From the NCBI GenBank assembly GCA_963682055.1, contig OY821748.1, positions 687,001 through 751,000 on the forward strand: a stretch of DNA of 64,000 bases. Reading direction: 5' to 3'. How positions within the stretch are numbered: position 1 is the stretch's first letter; each line of letters starts with the position of its first letter. Below, piece after piece: positions 10,468-21,722 of the stretch. The DNA comes from Primula veris (Eukaryota; Streptophyta; Magnoliopsida; Ericales; Primulaceae). The notes beneath the pieces are model-generated. The model made no database searches and was not told the DNA's origin. It worked only from the letters and a program-made list of their open reading frames with translations. A program made the position numbers and the translations under genes.

Positions 10468-13400
10468 ATGACTTCTCTATCAACTAAATCAGTCAGTTGC
10501 TTCGACCCTTCTTCTTCTAATACCATTTGTCGTAAGTACGATGTGTTCTTGAGTTTTAGGGGTGAAGACGTCCGTGGCGAGTTCCTTGAGAATTTGTATC
10601 GTACCTTACGTCAAAAAGGCATTTTGACGTTTAAGGACGATGATAAGCTTAAGGATGGAGAAGGTATTAAGGACGCACTTTACGAAGCTATTGAGGAATC
10701 AAGTTTTTCAATTGTAGTTTTATCGAAAAACTATGCTAGTTCATCATGGTGCTTGGATGAACTTGCACATATACTTTTATGCAAAAGAATAATGGGTCAT
10801 GCTATTTATCCGGTTTTCTATCATGTTGAGCCATCGGAGGTTCGTAAAATAGGAGGAGAATTCGGTGATGGATTTGCTACTGCAGCTTCTTCTAATAAAG
10901 GTAAAGTCGAAAAATGGACGGAAGCTTTGAAAGAAGTGGCTAATCTAAAAGGATGGGCGTATCCCCACTTAAGATTTGAGTAAGTCTGTTACTTTCTTCA
11001 TGACTTGCTCTTTGTCGTATGTTTTCCTCATTTCACATTTGTGCTTACTTACAGAAACATGTTTATAACAATTATTAACTAGTTTTGTAGGAAATATTTG
11101 AGTAAAGCAATGCAATCTAATGTATGATGATACTTTTAGCCTATCAGATCGATCTTTCGTATCGATCATTTTCACTTCTTTAAAAGACCTGCTTGTATAT
11201 GATTAGTTTGACGTTCAGTTAACTGATTTTAGCATATACTATTTGTCCTCACCAACAGGTCTGCACCAGCACTTATCGATAACCTTGTTCACAAAATATT
11301 TATCAGAACAATTGATACATATCGCATCCCTGCTCAAGACCTAGTTGGAATAAAATCTCGAATGACGGATGTAATTGAGCTACTAGATTTAGGATTAGAC
11401 GAGCCTCGAATTGTAGGGTTATTGGGAATGGGGGCAATTGGGAAGACGACCCTTGCAAGGGTTGTTTATGATTCTATATCCTGGCAATTTGAAGGAAGCA
11501 GCTTTATCGATGATGTTACCGAGGTTTTAGCTAGAAGTGGCCTATTAACACTTCAAAAACATCTTATTTCGGATACTCTAATGGAAAGAGATCTTGAAGT
11601 ACGAAGTGTTATGCACGGAACAAACATAATTCAAAACATGGTATGTCGTAAAAAAGTTCTCATTGTTCTGGATAATGTTAACGAGCCAAAACAACTCGAA
11701 AACTTGATCAGGGAGCTTCACTTCAGTCCTGGAAGTAGAATAATTATAACAACTCGAAATCGTCACGTACTAACTGTATGTGCAGTAAATGATGTATTCC
11801 ATGTTCAACCATTGTCAAAACGTGAATCTATAGAGCTGTTTAGATCCAATGCCTTTGGGAAAAATGGTAAAACTGAAGAATTCATGAGACTCATAGGATC
11901 TGCAGTAGAATATGCTAATGGGGTTCCTTTAGCTCTCAAGGTTTTGGGTTCTTTCCTTTTAGGTGGAACTGTCCGTGAGTGGGAAAGTGCATTGGCTCGG
12001 CTGAAGGAATGCCCTGATGAAGAAAGCCAACGAGTACTTAAAATCAGTTATGACGGATTGCAATGGGAAGAGAAGGAAATATTTCTTGATATTACTTGTT
12101 TTTTCAGAGGCATGGACAAAGATCGAGTAATAAAAGTACTGGAAAGTTGTGGCTTCAACCCGGATATTGGAGTCAATGTTCTTGTTAGAAAATCGCTTCT
12201 GACTATTTCAGATGACAATTTGTTGGTTATGCATGATTTGGTCCAAAAGATGGGGTGGTCTATTGTTGACGAAGAATCAAGGAAAGTGCCTGGTGAGCGT
12301 AGCAGATTGTGGCGTCCTTGTGATGTCAAAGACGTACTTACGGAGAACACGGTTAGTTCATTCGACAATATATAATATTACAGTTGATACTTTTTAGATA
12401 TTATTAAATTTACAAAAGCACATTATTTCACTACCTTGATAGAGTTTAAAATTTACCCTTCTTTAATTGGATTTTTTTTAGGGAACAAAAAAGGTTGAAG
12501 GCATTCTTCTTTATCCTGAAAATTTACAATTTAGGCCGAATGCATTAGCTAAGATGACAAATCTGCGAATTCTTATGATCCATGGTGCATGGTGTTCAGT
12601 TGATCTTTCTGACAAGTTACGCTTACTTTTTTGGCACGGATACCCTTTGAAATGCATGCCTTCTTCATTTCAACCGGAGAATCTTGTTGAGCTTTGCTTG
12701 ACCAATGGCCACATTGAACAACTTTGGGACAAGAAAGTGGTATGTTTATAGCAGCATGAATTCATTTGTTCAAAGGTAAAACAGATGTGATTGACTTCAT
12801 TTTCAATAATTATTTTATAGGAACTGCCAAAGCTAGCATTACTGGATCTTAAACACTCGACGTCTCTAACCAAGAGTCCAGACTTCACAGGTTTCCCTAA
12901 TCTCGAAGACTTGATTTTTGAAGGTTGTACCGCTTTAGGGGATCTACATCCCTCTGTTAAATATTTAAGAAGGCTTAAAATCTTGAACTTGAAAGGTTGC
13001 ACTAGTCTTTGTTCTCTTCCTTATGGGATTGAATCGCAATGCTTACAAACTTTAATATTTTCTGGCTGTTGGATGCTTACAAACATCTTGGAAAGATTTG
13101 GAGACTTGAAACAATTAGGGCAGCTGAATTTAGCTGGGACTCGCACAACCGAATTACCTCAAACCATTGGTAACTCAACCAATCTTGATCATCTAGATTT
13201 GTCGGGTTGTACAGGCTTGAAAAGTTTACCAAGCAGCATTGGTCAATTAAAAAAACTCAAACAACTTTTGCTTTATGGATGCTATAGCCTTAGTGAATTG
13301 CCATATGAAGTGGGAAATATAGACAGTTTAGAGATTCTTGATGTTTCATTTGTTGGAAGTATCCCGGCCTCGGATTTACCTGGTAGTACGTCGAGCAACC

Positions 13401-15299
13401 CTTTTCAGTTAAAAGAGCTTAAGCGGAAGTTGCTTAATAGGATCATTGATCTTAGAAAGCAAAATGAATTATTTGAACTTGTTGACGGTTTAGAGGTTCT
13501 TGATGTCACATCCTCTAAGTATATACCAATCCCGCAATTCTTCCTACGTTATAGTATAACGAGCAATATTATTGTTCCTTTAAAAAAGTTTAAACAACTT
13601 TTGCTCAGTTGGTACTATAATTCTCGTAAATTGCATGAAGAAGTGGGACCTGTGGACAATTTAGGGAAACCATTATGCAGGCTTATAACACTCGCAAACT
13701 CAATTGAACCTAGTAATACATCGATCGCCATTGGTCATTTAGAAATAATTAAAAAGCTTACATCCTACGGATGCTGTTTCCCTAATGAACTGTTTGCAGA
13801 AGGAATTCAGAGTTTAAAGTTTATTGATGTATCATCCTTTCCTCGACCTTTTAGTATACCAAGAAGCATTGGTCAGTTAAAAAAACTTAAACAGCTTTTG
13901 TTATTCGGGTGTGTTAGACTTGATAAACTTCCTGAAGAAGCTGGACTTATGGACAGTTTAGAGGTACTTGATGTATCATTCACCAGGATTACACACCTCC
14001 CAGCCTCAGTTGAACGCTTGAGGAACTTAAAGAAACTCGGAATTAAGTCATGCAAAAGAATTACACCACCGCCTTTTTCAGGATTTGAGTCTTTGACGAT
14101 GCTAGATCTCTCTTTTTGTAGCCTCAAAGCCATCCCTTGTTCGATCTCCTTATGTTTGTCACTAAAAACTTTACTCCTCTCTGAAAACAATTTTATGTTT
14201 TTACCAAGCATTAAGAATCTTATTAATTTGGAGAAGTTGCTCATCAACAAATGCAAGAATTTACAAGAATTGCCTGAGCTTCCGTTGAACTTGAGAGATG
14301 TTATGGCTTATGGATGTCATTCGTTGAAAACCATATGCAGCCCACTAGTGTACAAAGATGCAAGAAGACTTTGTTTTGCAAGCTGCCCCAAGCTAGTCGG
14401 AGTTGAGGAAATAAGCACCCTCATGGAATACAATTTTTTGTTCAATCAGATACAGGTTATCTCTTACGCTCACCAGAGCTTCTATCAAAGTTAAATGTGT
14501 TTGATTTCAAATATTTTACCCCCTTATAAATAAGTTATTCACATCTGAGATGAATTCGCAACATATTAGCCTTAGTCCTTGTCATGTAAATCTAAAATGG
14601 ATGACAAGTTTGCTGAAATATTTCATTCTTACATACTTACATTATATACAGGCAAATAAGCGTCGGTCATCTAGAGTTTACACTGCTCCCGGCTCCAAAC
14701 TTCCAGAGTGGATCAGCTATAAGAATGTTGGAGGTTCAATAGAATTCCGTCTGCCTATACATGATTTCAATGCCTCCAACTTAATGGGATTCACATTCTC
14801 AGCTATAGTATCGACCAAGGACCGAAACTGTAAAATTGGTGTGCAAATGAGAATTGGGGAGAAAATTTTTAATTTGGGAGAGTTCTTTAAATTTTCCAAG
14901 TACTCCGAAAATGTTATAGTTTTATTTTTACCAACAAGATACTTCACCATTGATGAGTTCCACATGGGTGGAACAATTTTGGAATTTTGTTTCGTTACCA
15001 CACGAAATCGTGACAAGAGAGGGGTATATACAACTGATCAGGAGTTGAAGTCTGCTCGGGAGGTCAAGGAGTGTGGGGTACGACTAATTTACAAGGAGGA
15101 AGTTGTCAGCAATGGAGAAATAGTTGAAGTACTGAGCACCACCTTCCTCAGACCAAGAAAAAACAAATTTGCTTGGATGCAATCTGATCACGAGGAACTT
15201 AAATTTTACAAAACAATTTCAATTTTCTGTGCATTAGTTTTGTTTGTGTGTGTGTGTCAATTTTTGTTGGATCAAGTTAAGAGGGGTCCAAAAAATTAA
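10468..15299 (+). CDS. TIR-NBS-LRR (TNL) immune receptor with C-JID and C-terminal membrane segment
   Basis: Intracellular NLR receptor that senses pathogen effectors. Modelled exons: 10468-10979, 11259-12351, 12482-12739, 12821-14455, 14652-15299; all introns are GT-AG, phases agree, total 1381 aa. The TIR domain (about 23-165) has YDVFLSFRGED, the catalytic-Glu motif AIEES and SKNYASSSWCLDEL, as in NADase-competent TIRs. NB-ARC shows the P-loop GMGAIGKTT (about 227), kinase-2 LIVLDNV, RNBS-B GSRIIITTR, GVPLALK and MHD (about 494). LRRs start at LRLLFWHGYPLK; the unit beginning SIGQLKKLKQLLL recurs. The last exon is the post-LRR C-JID (PGSKLPEWISYKN), ending in a hydrophobic helix near 1354-1372. 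It appears intact. The third P-loop residue is Ala where Gly is usual. Confidence 0.93.
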
Positions 15300-15712
15300 G
15301 CGAATCTAGGACGCCCGAAAGGTAAGAAGTAAGAACCCATGCATAATGTTTTGACCGATCTGGCGGATCTTTTTTAGGAAAAAAACCAGAATGAGATCGG
15401 TGTAACCAGAATGAGGTCGCAACTCGCAAGAAGGCAGAACAACTCTTGAAAATGACGCGACTATCTCCTTCAGAAGGGATAATGGACACTTTCTCCAATT
15501 TAATTTTCCACTCATTTGAGGATATGTACTATCTTTTTCATTTATTTATGAAATAATGCTTACTATGGGAGTATCTCAGTTGAGGGATTTGAACAAAACT
15601 TGAATTAGACTTTCATTCATTACTTTGTATGATCATTTTGTTTGTTTCTTCTGCTGATACGTGTTTCCCTTCTTTTTTTTAGTCTTAAATATAAAAACGA
15701 ATACTAGAAGCT
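15300..15712. other. TNL 3' flank
   Basis: Downstream sequence of the TNL gene, probably including its 3' UTR. A minus-strand open frame at 15277-15515 resembles no family and is taken as chance. Confidence 0.5.
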
Positions 15713-16507
15713 GGGTAAAAATGTACCAAAACTATTAATTTTTACTGATTTGGTACACAGCCTAACATACTTTCTAAATTGATACCCAACCTATACATTT
15801 CGTTCTAACAACCTAACACTTTTTCTAATTTGACACTCAACCTATGCGTTAAAAACCGAGGGAAAATGCTAAAATGATACATAACCTATCACTTTTTAGT
15901 GATTTGATACCCAACCTAACACACTTTCTAATTTGGTACCCAAGCTATACATTTCGCTCTAATTTGGTACCCAACCTAACACTTTTTTTCTAATTTGGTA
16001 CCCAACCTATAGGTTTCGCTCTAATTTGATACTCAACCTATACGTATACAGTCCAATTAAGGGACTCAATGTGTCTTCGATCATCGGTTTTAAGCATAAG
16101 TTGGATACCAAATTAGAAAAAAATGTTAGGTTGGGTATCAAATTAGAAAAAGTGTTAGGTTGTGTATAAAATTAGAGCGAAATGTATAAGTTGAATACCA
16201 ATTTAGAAAGTATGTTAGGCTGGGTACCAAATCACTAAAAGTTAATAGGTTGTGTACCATTTTAACAATTTTCCCAAAAACCGATGATCGAAGACAGATT
16301 GAGTCCCTTAATTGGACTGTATACGTATAGGTTAAGTATCAAATTAGAGCGAAACGTATAGGTTGTGTACCAAATTAGAAAAAATGTTAGGTTGGGTACC
16401 AAATTAGAGCGAAATGTATAGGTTGAGTACCAAATTAAAAAGTGTGTTAAGTTGGGTATTAAATCACTAAAAACTGGTAGATTATGTACTATTTTAGTAT
16501 TTTTCTC
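15713..16507. mobile_element. Foldback element built of tandem TTTGGTACCCAACCTA-type units
   Basis: Left arm (15713-16065) carries repeated units of the form TAATTTGGTACCCAACCT plus CTATACATTTCGCTC; the right arm (16080-16507) carries them inverted. A shared block ends each arm around ATACGTATACAGTCCAATTAA. Flanks CTAGAAGCT and CTAAAAGTA could be a worn 9-bp duplication, which would suggest the Mutator superfamily. There is no reading frame. Transcription would give a long hairpin RNA. Confidence 0.75.
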
Positions 16508-16571
16508 CTAAAAGTAGCAATTGATACTTACTTATACCTAGAAAGACATAAAACAAAAACAAAAAAACTAA

Positions 16572-16836
16572 GGCCTCGTTTGTTACCATCTTTGCTAACT
16601 TGGGATTGGAGTAGCAATGTGGGTGGACCCATAAAAGTTGTTTGAAATGTTTTTAGTTAGGCTTGGAATAGTAAAGTAATATGGATTAGAAAAGATGGTA
16701 AATACAGGATTTTTTAATACTAGAGGGGATAGGGTTTTGTAAAATAGTCCCAACATCAATGTTAATAATACCAACAATACACCATCTTTCGTAGTCCGTA
16801 GTACTCGGACTACAAAAGATTTAAACAAATAAGACC
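16572..16836. mobile_element. Tourist-like (PIF/Harbinger) MITE
   Basis: The ends GGCCTCGTTTGTTA and AACAAATAAGACC are imperfect inverted repeats flanked by TAA on both sides (16569-16571 and 16837-16839). TIR style and TAA duplication fit PIF/Harbinger. An internal palindrome GTAGTCCG/CGGACTAC lies near 16792-16814. Confidence 0.75.
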
Positions 16837-16839
16837 TAA

Positions 16840-17543
16840 GAGTAACAAATGACAATATATTCTTATTTATTTATTTACCAACTTTGGTATTTCTATATTT
16901 AGCGTGTCTTTTACGCGGTCGTTAAAGAGTTCTTTGTTTTTCTTTTATTTTCTTATTTAACGAATCAAGTTGTTTGATTAGTTGATATGTCATTTTCTGA
17001 ATCCAAAAAGAAACACAATTGAACCAAATTTCACACCCCGTGTATCGCCTTAATTACTAATGTAAGTAATTAATGTAACATAATTAGAACATACTTATTA
17101 CAGATTACTCGAATATTAACTACTGCAATTGCACCCAACTTTATTTGTATCAAGACGAGAACATAATTCCGCCCCTTAACTTTCTGGGGCTCGTTGTTGA
17201 AAAAAGTTTGGAGCCTGTTTTAACTGTCGCTCCTGAAATTAACAATGAAATAACTCGAAACTCTCTCTCAAACAAATAAATCTCATTAATATAAACAAAA
17301 CATTATATCATCGAGCAACATTTTAGTTAAATAATAAATAATTCATGTGAAAGAAACATTATTACATTCAAGTGCATTCTCCTCGCATTCTAAGAAGCAA
17401 AATTTTATTTAAATTATATTCGGGGCTACGAGAAAACACGCTATGAAATACTAGGGGAAAAAATTATAGAATTTCAACACACGCATTGTCTAAAACAACG
17501 ATTATTATCAGCTGGGTAGAAAAAAAATAAACTTGATCAAAGC
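16840..17543. other. Gene-free stretch
   Basis: AT-rich DNA with no frame I can support. It may include the 3' flank of the decayed minus-strand gene at 17544. Confidence 0.5.
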
Positions 17544-17860
17544 CTAATCCAAAGAATTAGCGGCTATCTGAGCCGCTAGCTTCTCGTAGGCTCTCAAAAC
17601 CATCAAGCTACTGAAGTAGCCTGTCTTGATTTCAACGAACATTAATAACTAGTACAAGAAGAGAAGCATCCCCCATCCGAACGCAACGAACCATAAGTGT
17701 AGTTGGAAAAACAAAGAAGACACCGGTAGACGATGAATTAGTATTAATTATCAAGTGTCCTTTTTCTTCAGATAATGATGTGTCTGGCTGTATGTCTTTT
17801 CTTGAAACTTAAAATCGTCGTCGTCGTCACCTTTATCAGAACCACCACCGCCGCCTACAT
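17544..17860 (-). pseudogene. Decayed minus-strand gene fragment, unidentified
   Basis: One minus-strand frame reads as coding-like protein to a TAG at 17546-17544. It ends FSSLMVLRAYEKLAAQ and then about seven residues. Upstream in the same frame is a hydrophobic stretch (LWFVAFGWGMLLFLY) followed by an in-frame TAG. Further upstream, after an acceptor-like TGTAG, is a Gly/Asp-rich stretch (GGGGGSDKGDDDDDFKF) in another frame. This pattern recalls small plastid membrane proteins, but I do not recognise the family. The internal stop and frame change suggest a pseudogene. Confidence 0.4.
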
Positions 17861-19208
17861 GGGAGAGAGAGGACGGAGAGAGAGGACGTATATATATATA
17901 CTACTGCCCATTGGGATTCTCCTTTGAGATAGTTAAAATCTCGAGTACACTAGGGTTTACCAAAACAAGTACTAAACATACAAATAATTAGATCTTAATT
18001 ATTCACCTCAATAGTAACTTGTTCACTTTGATAAAAATTAGAAAAATCAAAAGAACTATCAAGGCCAGTTTGATTTTTTTTAGTAATCAATTTCAATATT
18101 CAGTGTCTCATTTTCATTTTTTTAGAAAACTTGTTATGATCTGTTAATTTGATGTCCAGTTTACTCATTTCATCATACTCTTCTCGTCTTAATCAACAGG
18201 AATGATTCGAAGCAACACTTTTCCGGAGCTTGTTGTAACTGTTGAAAAGAGGGAAGTAAATAGCGTTACCGGAGATTCTAAACGGTCTCCAAAGATCTCA
18301 GTCCAATCACATACAAGTTCGATTAATTCACTACTTAGGTGAAACTAATCGATTGAGTTGTTCTTGCTACCTAATATCGGTGAATATGTCACCGCAGATC
18401 GCAGTAACTATTTTGTAATTTAAATGTTTACGAGTCACCAAAAGAAAATGTATATATTACTAGTAAATAGAATGGCATGAACAACATTTAACAAATGGAT
18501 TTAAATTTTATCATGTTCGAATTTTCAGTTTTTACATATGTATTCGTAAAAAAAATCGATTTTTTTTTTGTAAATCAACCTACTATTTTATTTTTAAAGT
18601 GTTTGTTCAAAAAAATCTGTAAAATTTATCTTTTATATATATATATATATATTTTTAATTGTTTGTTTGATAATTTATAAGGTGTAATATTAATAAATAC
18701 CAAAAAAAATATAAAAGGCCAAACTTTATAGTTTTTTTAACAACCACTTTATAAATAAAATAATATATTTATTTACAAGAAAAAAATTACAAATACTTAT
18801 GAAAAACCACGAAAACCTAACAATTCGAACCTGATAAAATTTTAACCCTTAACAAATAAACATTTTATATAGAAGTAACATAAACTACATTTAATAGAGT
18901 AACTCTCCTATTGTATAAAAATAATACTCTCTCTGTCCCTAAACAAAATATTCTTACGAAAATACGTACAACTTTGACCATCAAATTTTTCATGTCAAAA
19001 TTGACAAAATGAAAAAATTAAAAATTACATCGTATAGTTCTAAGCATGAACGGCGTGATTAAAATTTAAAATAATAATTTAGATATAAAAAAGCAATCAA
19101 TCAAAATTTTCATGTATTTTCATTTAGTAATAACGCTCTTACGTGGTTGGGGACTTTTTCCTCTTTTATATATTAGTACATGTCAAATAGTATATCACAT
19201 TTTAACTT
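17861..19208. other. Mostly gene-free stretch with one short open frame
   Basis: AT-rich, with AT and poly-T runs. A 46-codon plus-strand frame at 18202-18342 (starts MIRSNTFPELVV) follows an acceptor-like CAACAG and has ordinary codon usage; it could be a last exon remnant, but nothing connects to it. Confidence 0.4.
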
Positions 19209-19216
19209 GTATAAGT

Positions 19217-19485
19217 TAGGGCTGGCCAGAAAATCGGAAAAATCGAACCGAACCGAAAAAGATCGAAACCGAAAAATCGAAAAAAATTCGGGTCGTTTCG
19301 GTTTTCAGTAAAACCGAACCGAAAAAGACCGAAAAAAACCGAAAATGGACCGAAAAAACCGGTCCGGTTCGGTTTAAAAAATAAAAAAAACGAAACCGAG
19401 AAAAACCGAACCGAAAAATATGTTCGGTTTCGGTTTCGATTTTGCTAAAAACCGAAAAAACTGGACCGGACCGAATCCAGACGTA
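19217..19485. mobile_element. hAT-type MITE just upstream of the PPR gene
   Basis: Ends TAGGGCTGG and CCAGACGTA, flanked by a perfect 8-bp duplication GTATAAGT (19209-19216 and 19486-19493), typical of hAT elements. The interior is a run of CCGAAAAA/CGGTTTCGG motifs. It ends 72 bp before the PPR start codon, so it forms part of that gene's promoter or 5' UTR. Confidence 0.88.
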
Positions 19486-19557
19486 GTATAAGTAGTAAAT
19501 AATTTAGTCACCCAAAAAGTCCCAATAATCCCACATTTTACCCCCTTTTTATGACTA

Positions 19558-21312
19558 ATGAACAATTGCTTAACCAAAACCAACTTAATTCATCACCTTC
19601 AATATTTTTGTAAAACTTATTTCTCTATAACTTGTACACATAATAAAATCCTAAAACTTGGCTTCTCAAATGACACTTTCACAACTAACCACCTTATCAA
19701 TGGATATATTAAAATTAGAGAAATTAAACAAGCACATCAACTGTTCGATGAAATTCCTGAACCGAATGTCGTATCTTGGACCGCTCTCATGGCAGGCTAT
19801 ATTAGCATTGGTAAACCCAATATTTGTATTTTGTTATATAATAAAATGGACTGGAGTTTGGTTTTTCCGAATTGTTTTACGTTTGCAACCATTGTTAATG
19901 CTTGTTCGCTACTTGCTAACCTCGGATATGGTAAGAAAATCCATACCCAAGTCGAGATTTTTGGGTATCGGTCAAATTTAGTTGTGTCTTCTTCGCTTGT
20001 TGATATGTATGGGAAATGCAATGACGTTGATGAAGCTCGTCGAGTTTTTGATTCTATGGGTTGTAAGAATTTATTTTCTTGGACTTCGATGATAACAGCG
20101 TATGCCCAGAATGGGAGGGGTCACGAGGCTCTTGAAATTTTCAAGGATTTTAATTATTCGGGTTGTGATCGTCCGAATAATTTTATGTTGGCTAGTGTGG
20201 TTAATGCTTGTGCAAGCTTAGGCAGGCTATTGACAGGGAAAGCCACACATGGTGCTCTCGTACGAGGAGGTGACAATTTGAATGATATAGTAGCTACTGC
20301 TCTTGTCGATATGTATGCAAAATGTGGGTCCCTTGATTACTCGAGAAAAGTGTTTCGAAAAATATGTAAACCGTCTGTTATACCATATACTTCAATGATT
20401 GTTGGAACTGCAAAATACGGTATGGGTAGTTTCTCCCTTGAGCTCTTTCGAGAAATGATTGAAAGAGGGGTCAGTCCAAATTATGTCACATTTATAGGGG
20501 TTTTACATGCTTGTAGTCATTCTGGTCTTGTCGATGAAGGGCTTGAATATTTCAATTCGATGTATGTGAAATATAGGATTGTTCCCGACACAAAACATTA
20601 CACTTGTGTCGTTGATATGCTTGGGAGAGTTGGAAGGCTCGACGAGGCTTATAAAATGGCTAAATCTATTGAAGTGAGGGGAGATGAAGGGGCACTATTG
20701 TGGGGAACACTTTTATCTGCCAGTAGGCTATTTGGGAGGGTTGATATTGCTTGTGAAGCTAGCAAGTGGCTTATCGAATCAAACCTGCAAGTAGATTCAG
20801 CATATGTTACCATGTCGAATATGTATGCATTGGCCGGGGAATGGGAAAATGTTCGTGACATACGATCGAAAATGAAAAGAAATTTTGTCTCTAAAAACCC
20901 TGGTTGTAGTTGGGTGGATATAAAGGAATCCACTTATGTTTTCTACTCAGGGGATGTGGATTCGTTCCCACGAGGGAATGAGGTGTTGGAATTTTTGAAG
21001 GAATTGGAAGTGAGGATGAGAGAGAGAGGGTATTCGGGAGGGAGAATAAGGGTTGTTTCCGTTGATGTGGAAGAAGAAAGTAGAGAGGAAATAATTAGCT
21101 TACATAGCGAGAGACTGGCTTTAGGTTTTGGGTTGTTGAATATACCGAAAGGGGTAACAATAAGAGTGATGAAGAACTTGAGAATGTGTGGGGAATGTCA
21201 TGAAGCTTTCAAGGCGATTAGTGAGATTGTCGGAAGGGATTTTGTCGTGAGGGATGTTCAGAGGTTTCATCATTTTAAAGATGGTTATTGTACTTGTGGT
21301 GACTTTTGGTGA
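19558..21312 (+). CDS. PPR protein, PLS class with E and DYW domains (DFW end)
   Basis: Organelle C-to-U RNA editing factor by family. One exon, 584 aa, as is usual for plant PPR genes. Consecutive P, L and S repeats run from about residue 45 (FDEIPEPNVVSWTALMAGY) to about 420. An E/E+ region follows (GCSWVDIKE), then the DYW deaminase domain: the HxE catalytic motif in [14 protein letters not shown] near 515, CGEC near 544, and the terminal [14 protein letters not shown]. The last triplet is DFW instead of DYW. The N-terminus (FCKTYFSITC) could be a mitochondrial presequence. Its 3' part is duplicated at 28517-38483. Confidence 0.93.
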   Translation: MNNCLTKTNLIHHLQYFCKTYFSITCTHNKILKLGFSNDTFTTNHLINGYIKIREIKQAHQLFDEIPEPNVVSWTALMAGYISIGKPNICILLYNKMDWSLVFPNCFTFATIVNACSLLANLGYGKKIHTQVEIFGYRSNLVVSSSLVDMYGKCNDVDEARRVFDSMGCKNLFSWTSMITAYAQNGRGHEALEIFKDFNYSGCDRPNNFMLASVVNACASLGRLLTGKATHGALVRGGDNLNDIVATALVDMYAKCGSLDYSRKVFRKICKPSVIPYTSMIVGTAKYGMGSFSLELFREMIERGVSPNYVTFIGVLHACSHSGLVDEGLEYFNSMYVKYRIVPDTKHYTCVVDMLGRVGRLDEAYKMAKSIEVRGDEGALLWGTLLSASRLFGRVDIACEASKWLIESNLQVDSAYVTMSNMYALAGEWENVRDIRSKMKRNFVSKNPGCSWVDIKESTYVFYSGDVDSFPRGNEVLEFLKELEVRMRERGYSGGRIRVVSVDVEEESREEIISLHSERLALGFGLLNIPKGVTIRVMKNLRMCGECHEAFKAISEIVGRDFVVRDVQRFHHFKDGYCTCGDFW

Positions 21313-21715
21313 TACTACTTTCTAAAAAGAATTACAGAGATATCTTCTACGGTTCTATGCACTACCAATTTTTAGTTGCAGAAGTAGCAAATATTGTGAG
21401 GCTAAGAAGGAAAAATATTCCACTCCAAGTTACCAAAGTACCAGCTTTTAATATGATTACCAAATGCTATGCAATTTGTAAACAAACAAAAAAACAGCAA
21501 GTTTGATTTATAAGCTAAAATCAACCAAGTCTGCAGAAAAAAGTAAGAAAGTCGGATTTGAAGAAATACGAAACAGTGTCAAACGAAATTGTTGTAAAGC
21601 TAGGCTAAACGGTACTGAGAACTTGATAACAGGAACATGATGAAGAAATGTGGATCCAAAATATAAGAACATTATGCATGCAAATAGTGAACTGAACTAC
21701 TATTCTTCCCTGACA
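20829..21715 (+). repeat. Source copy of the PPR 3' segmental duplication
   Basis: This 887-bp segment (PPR 3' end plus 3' flank) recurs at 28517-28620 and 37260-38483, where it is interrupted by a retrotransposon and a MITE. Copy boundaries are at TTGGCCGGGG (start) and GAACTGAACTACTAT (end). Confidence 0.88.
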
Positions 21716-21722
21716 AAATCTG

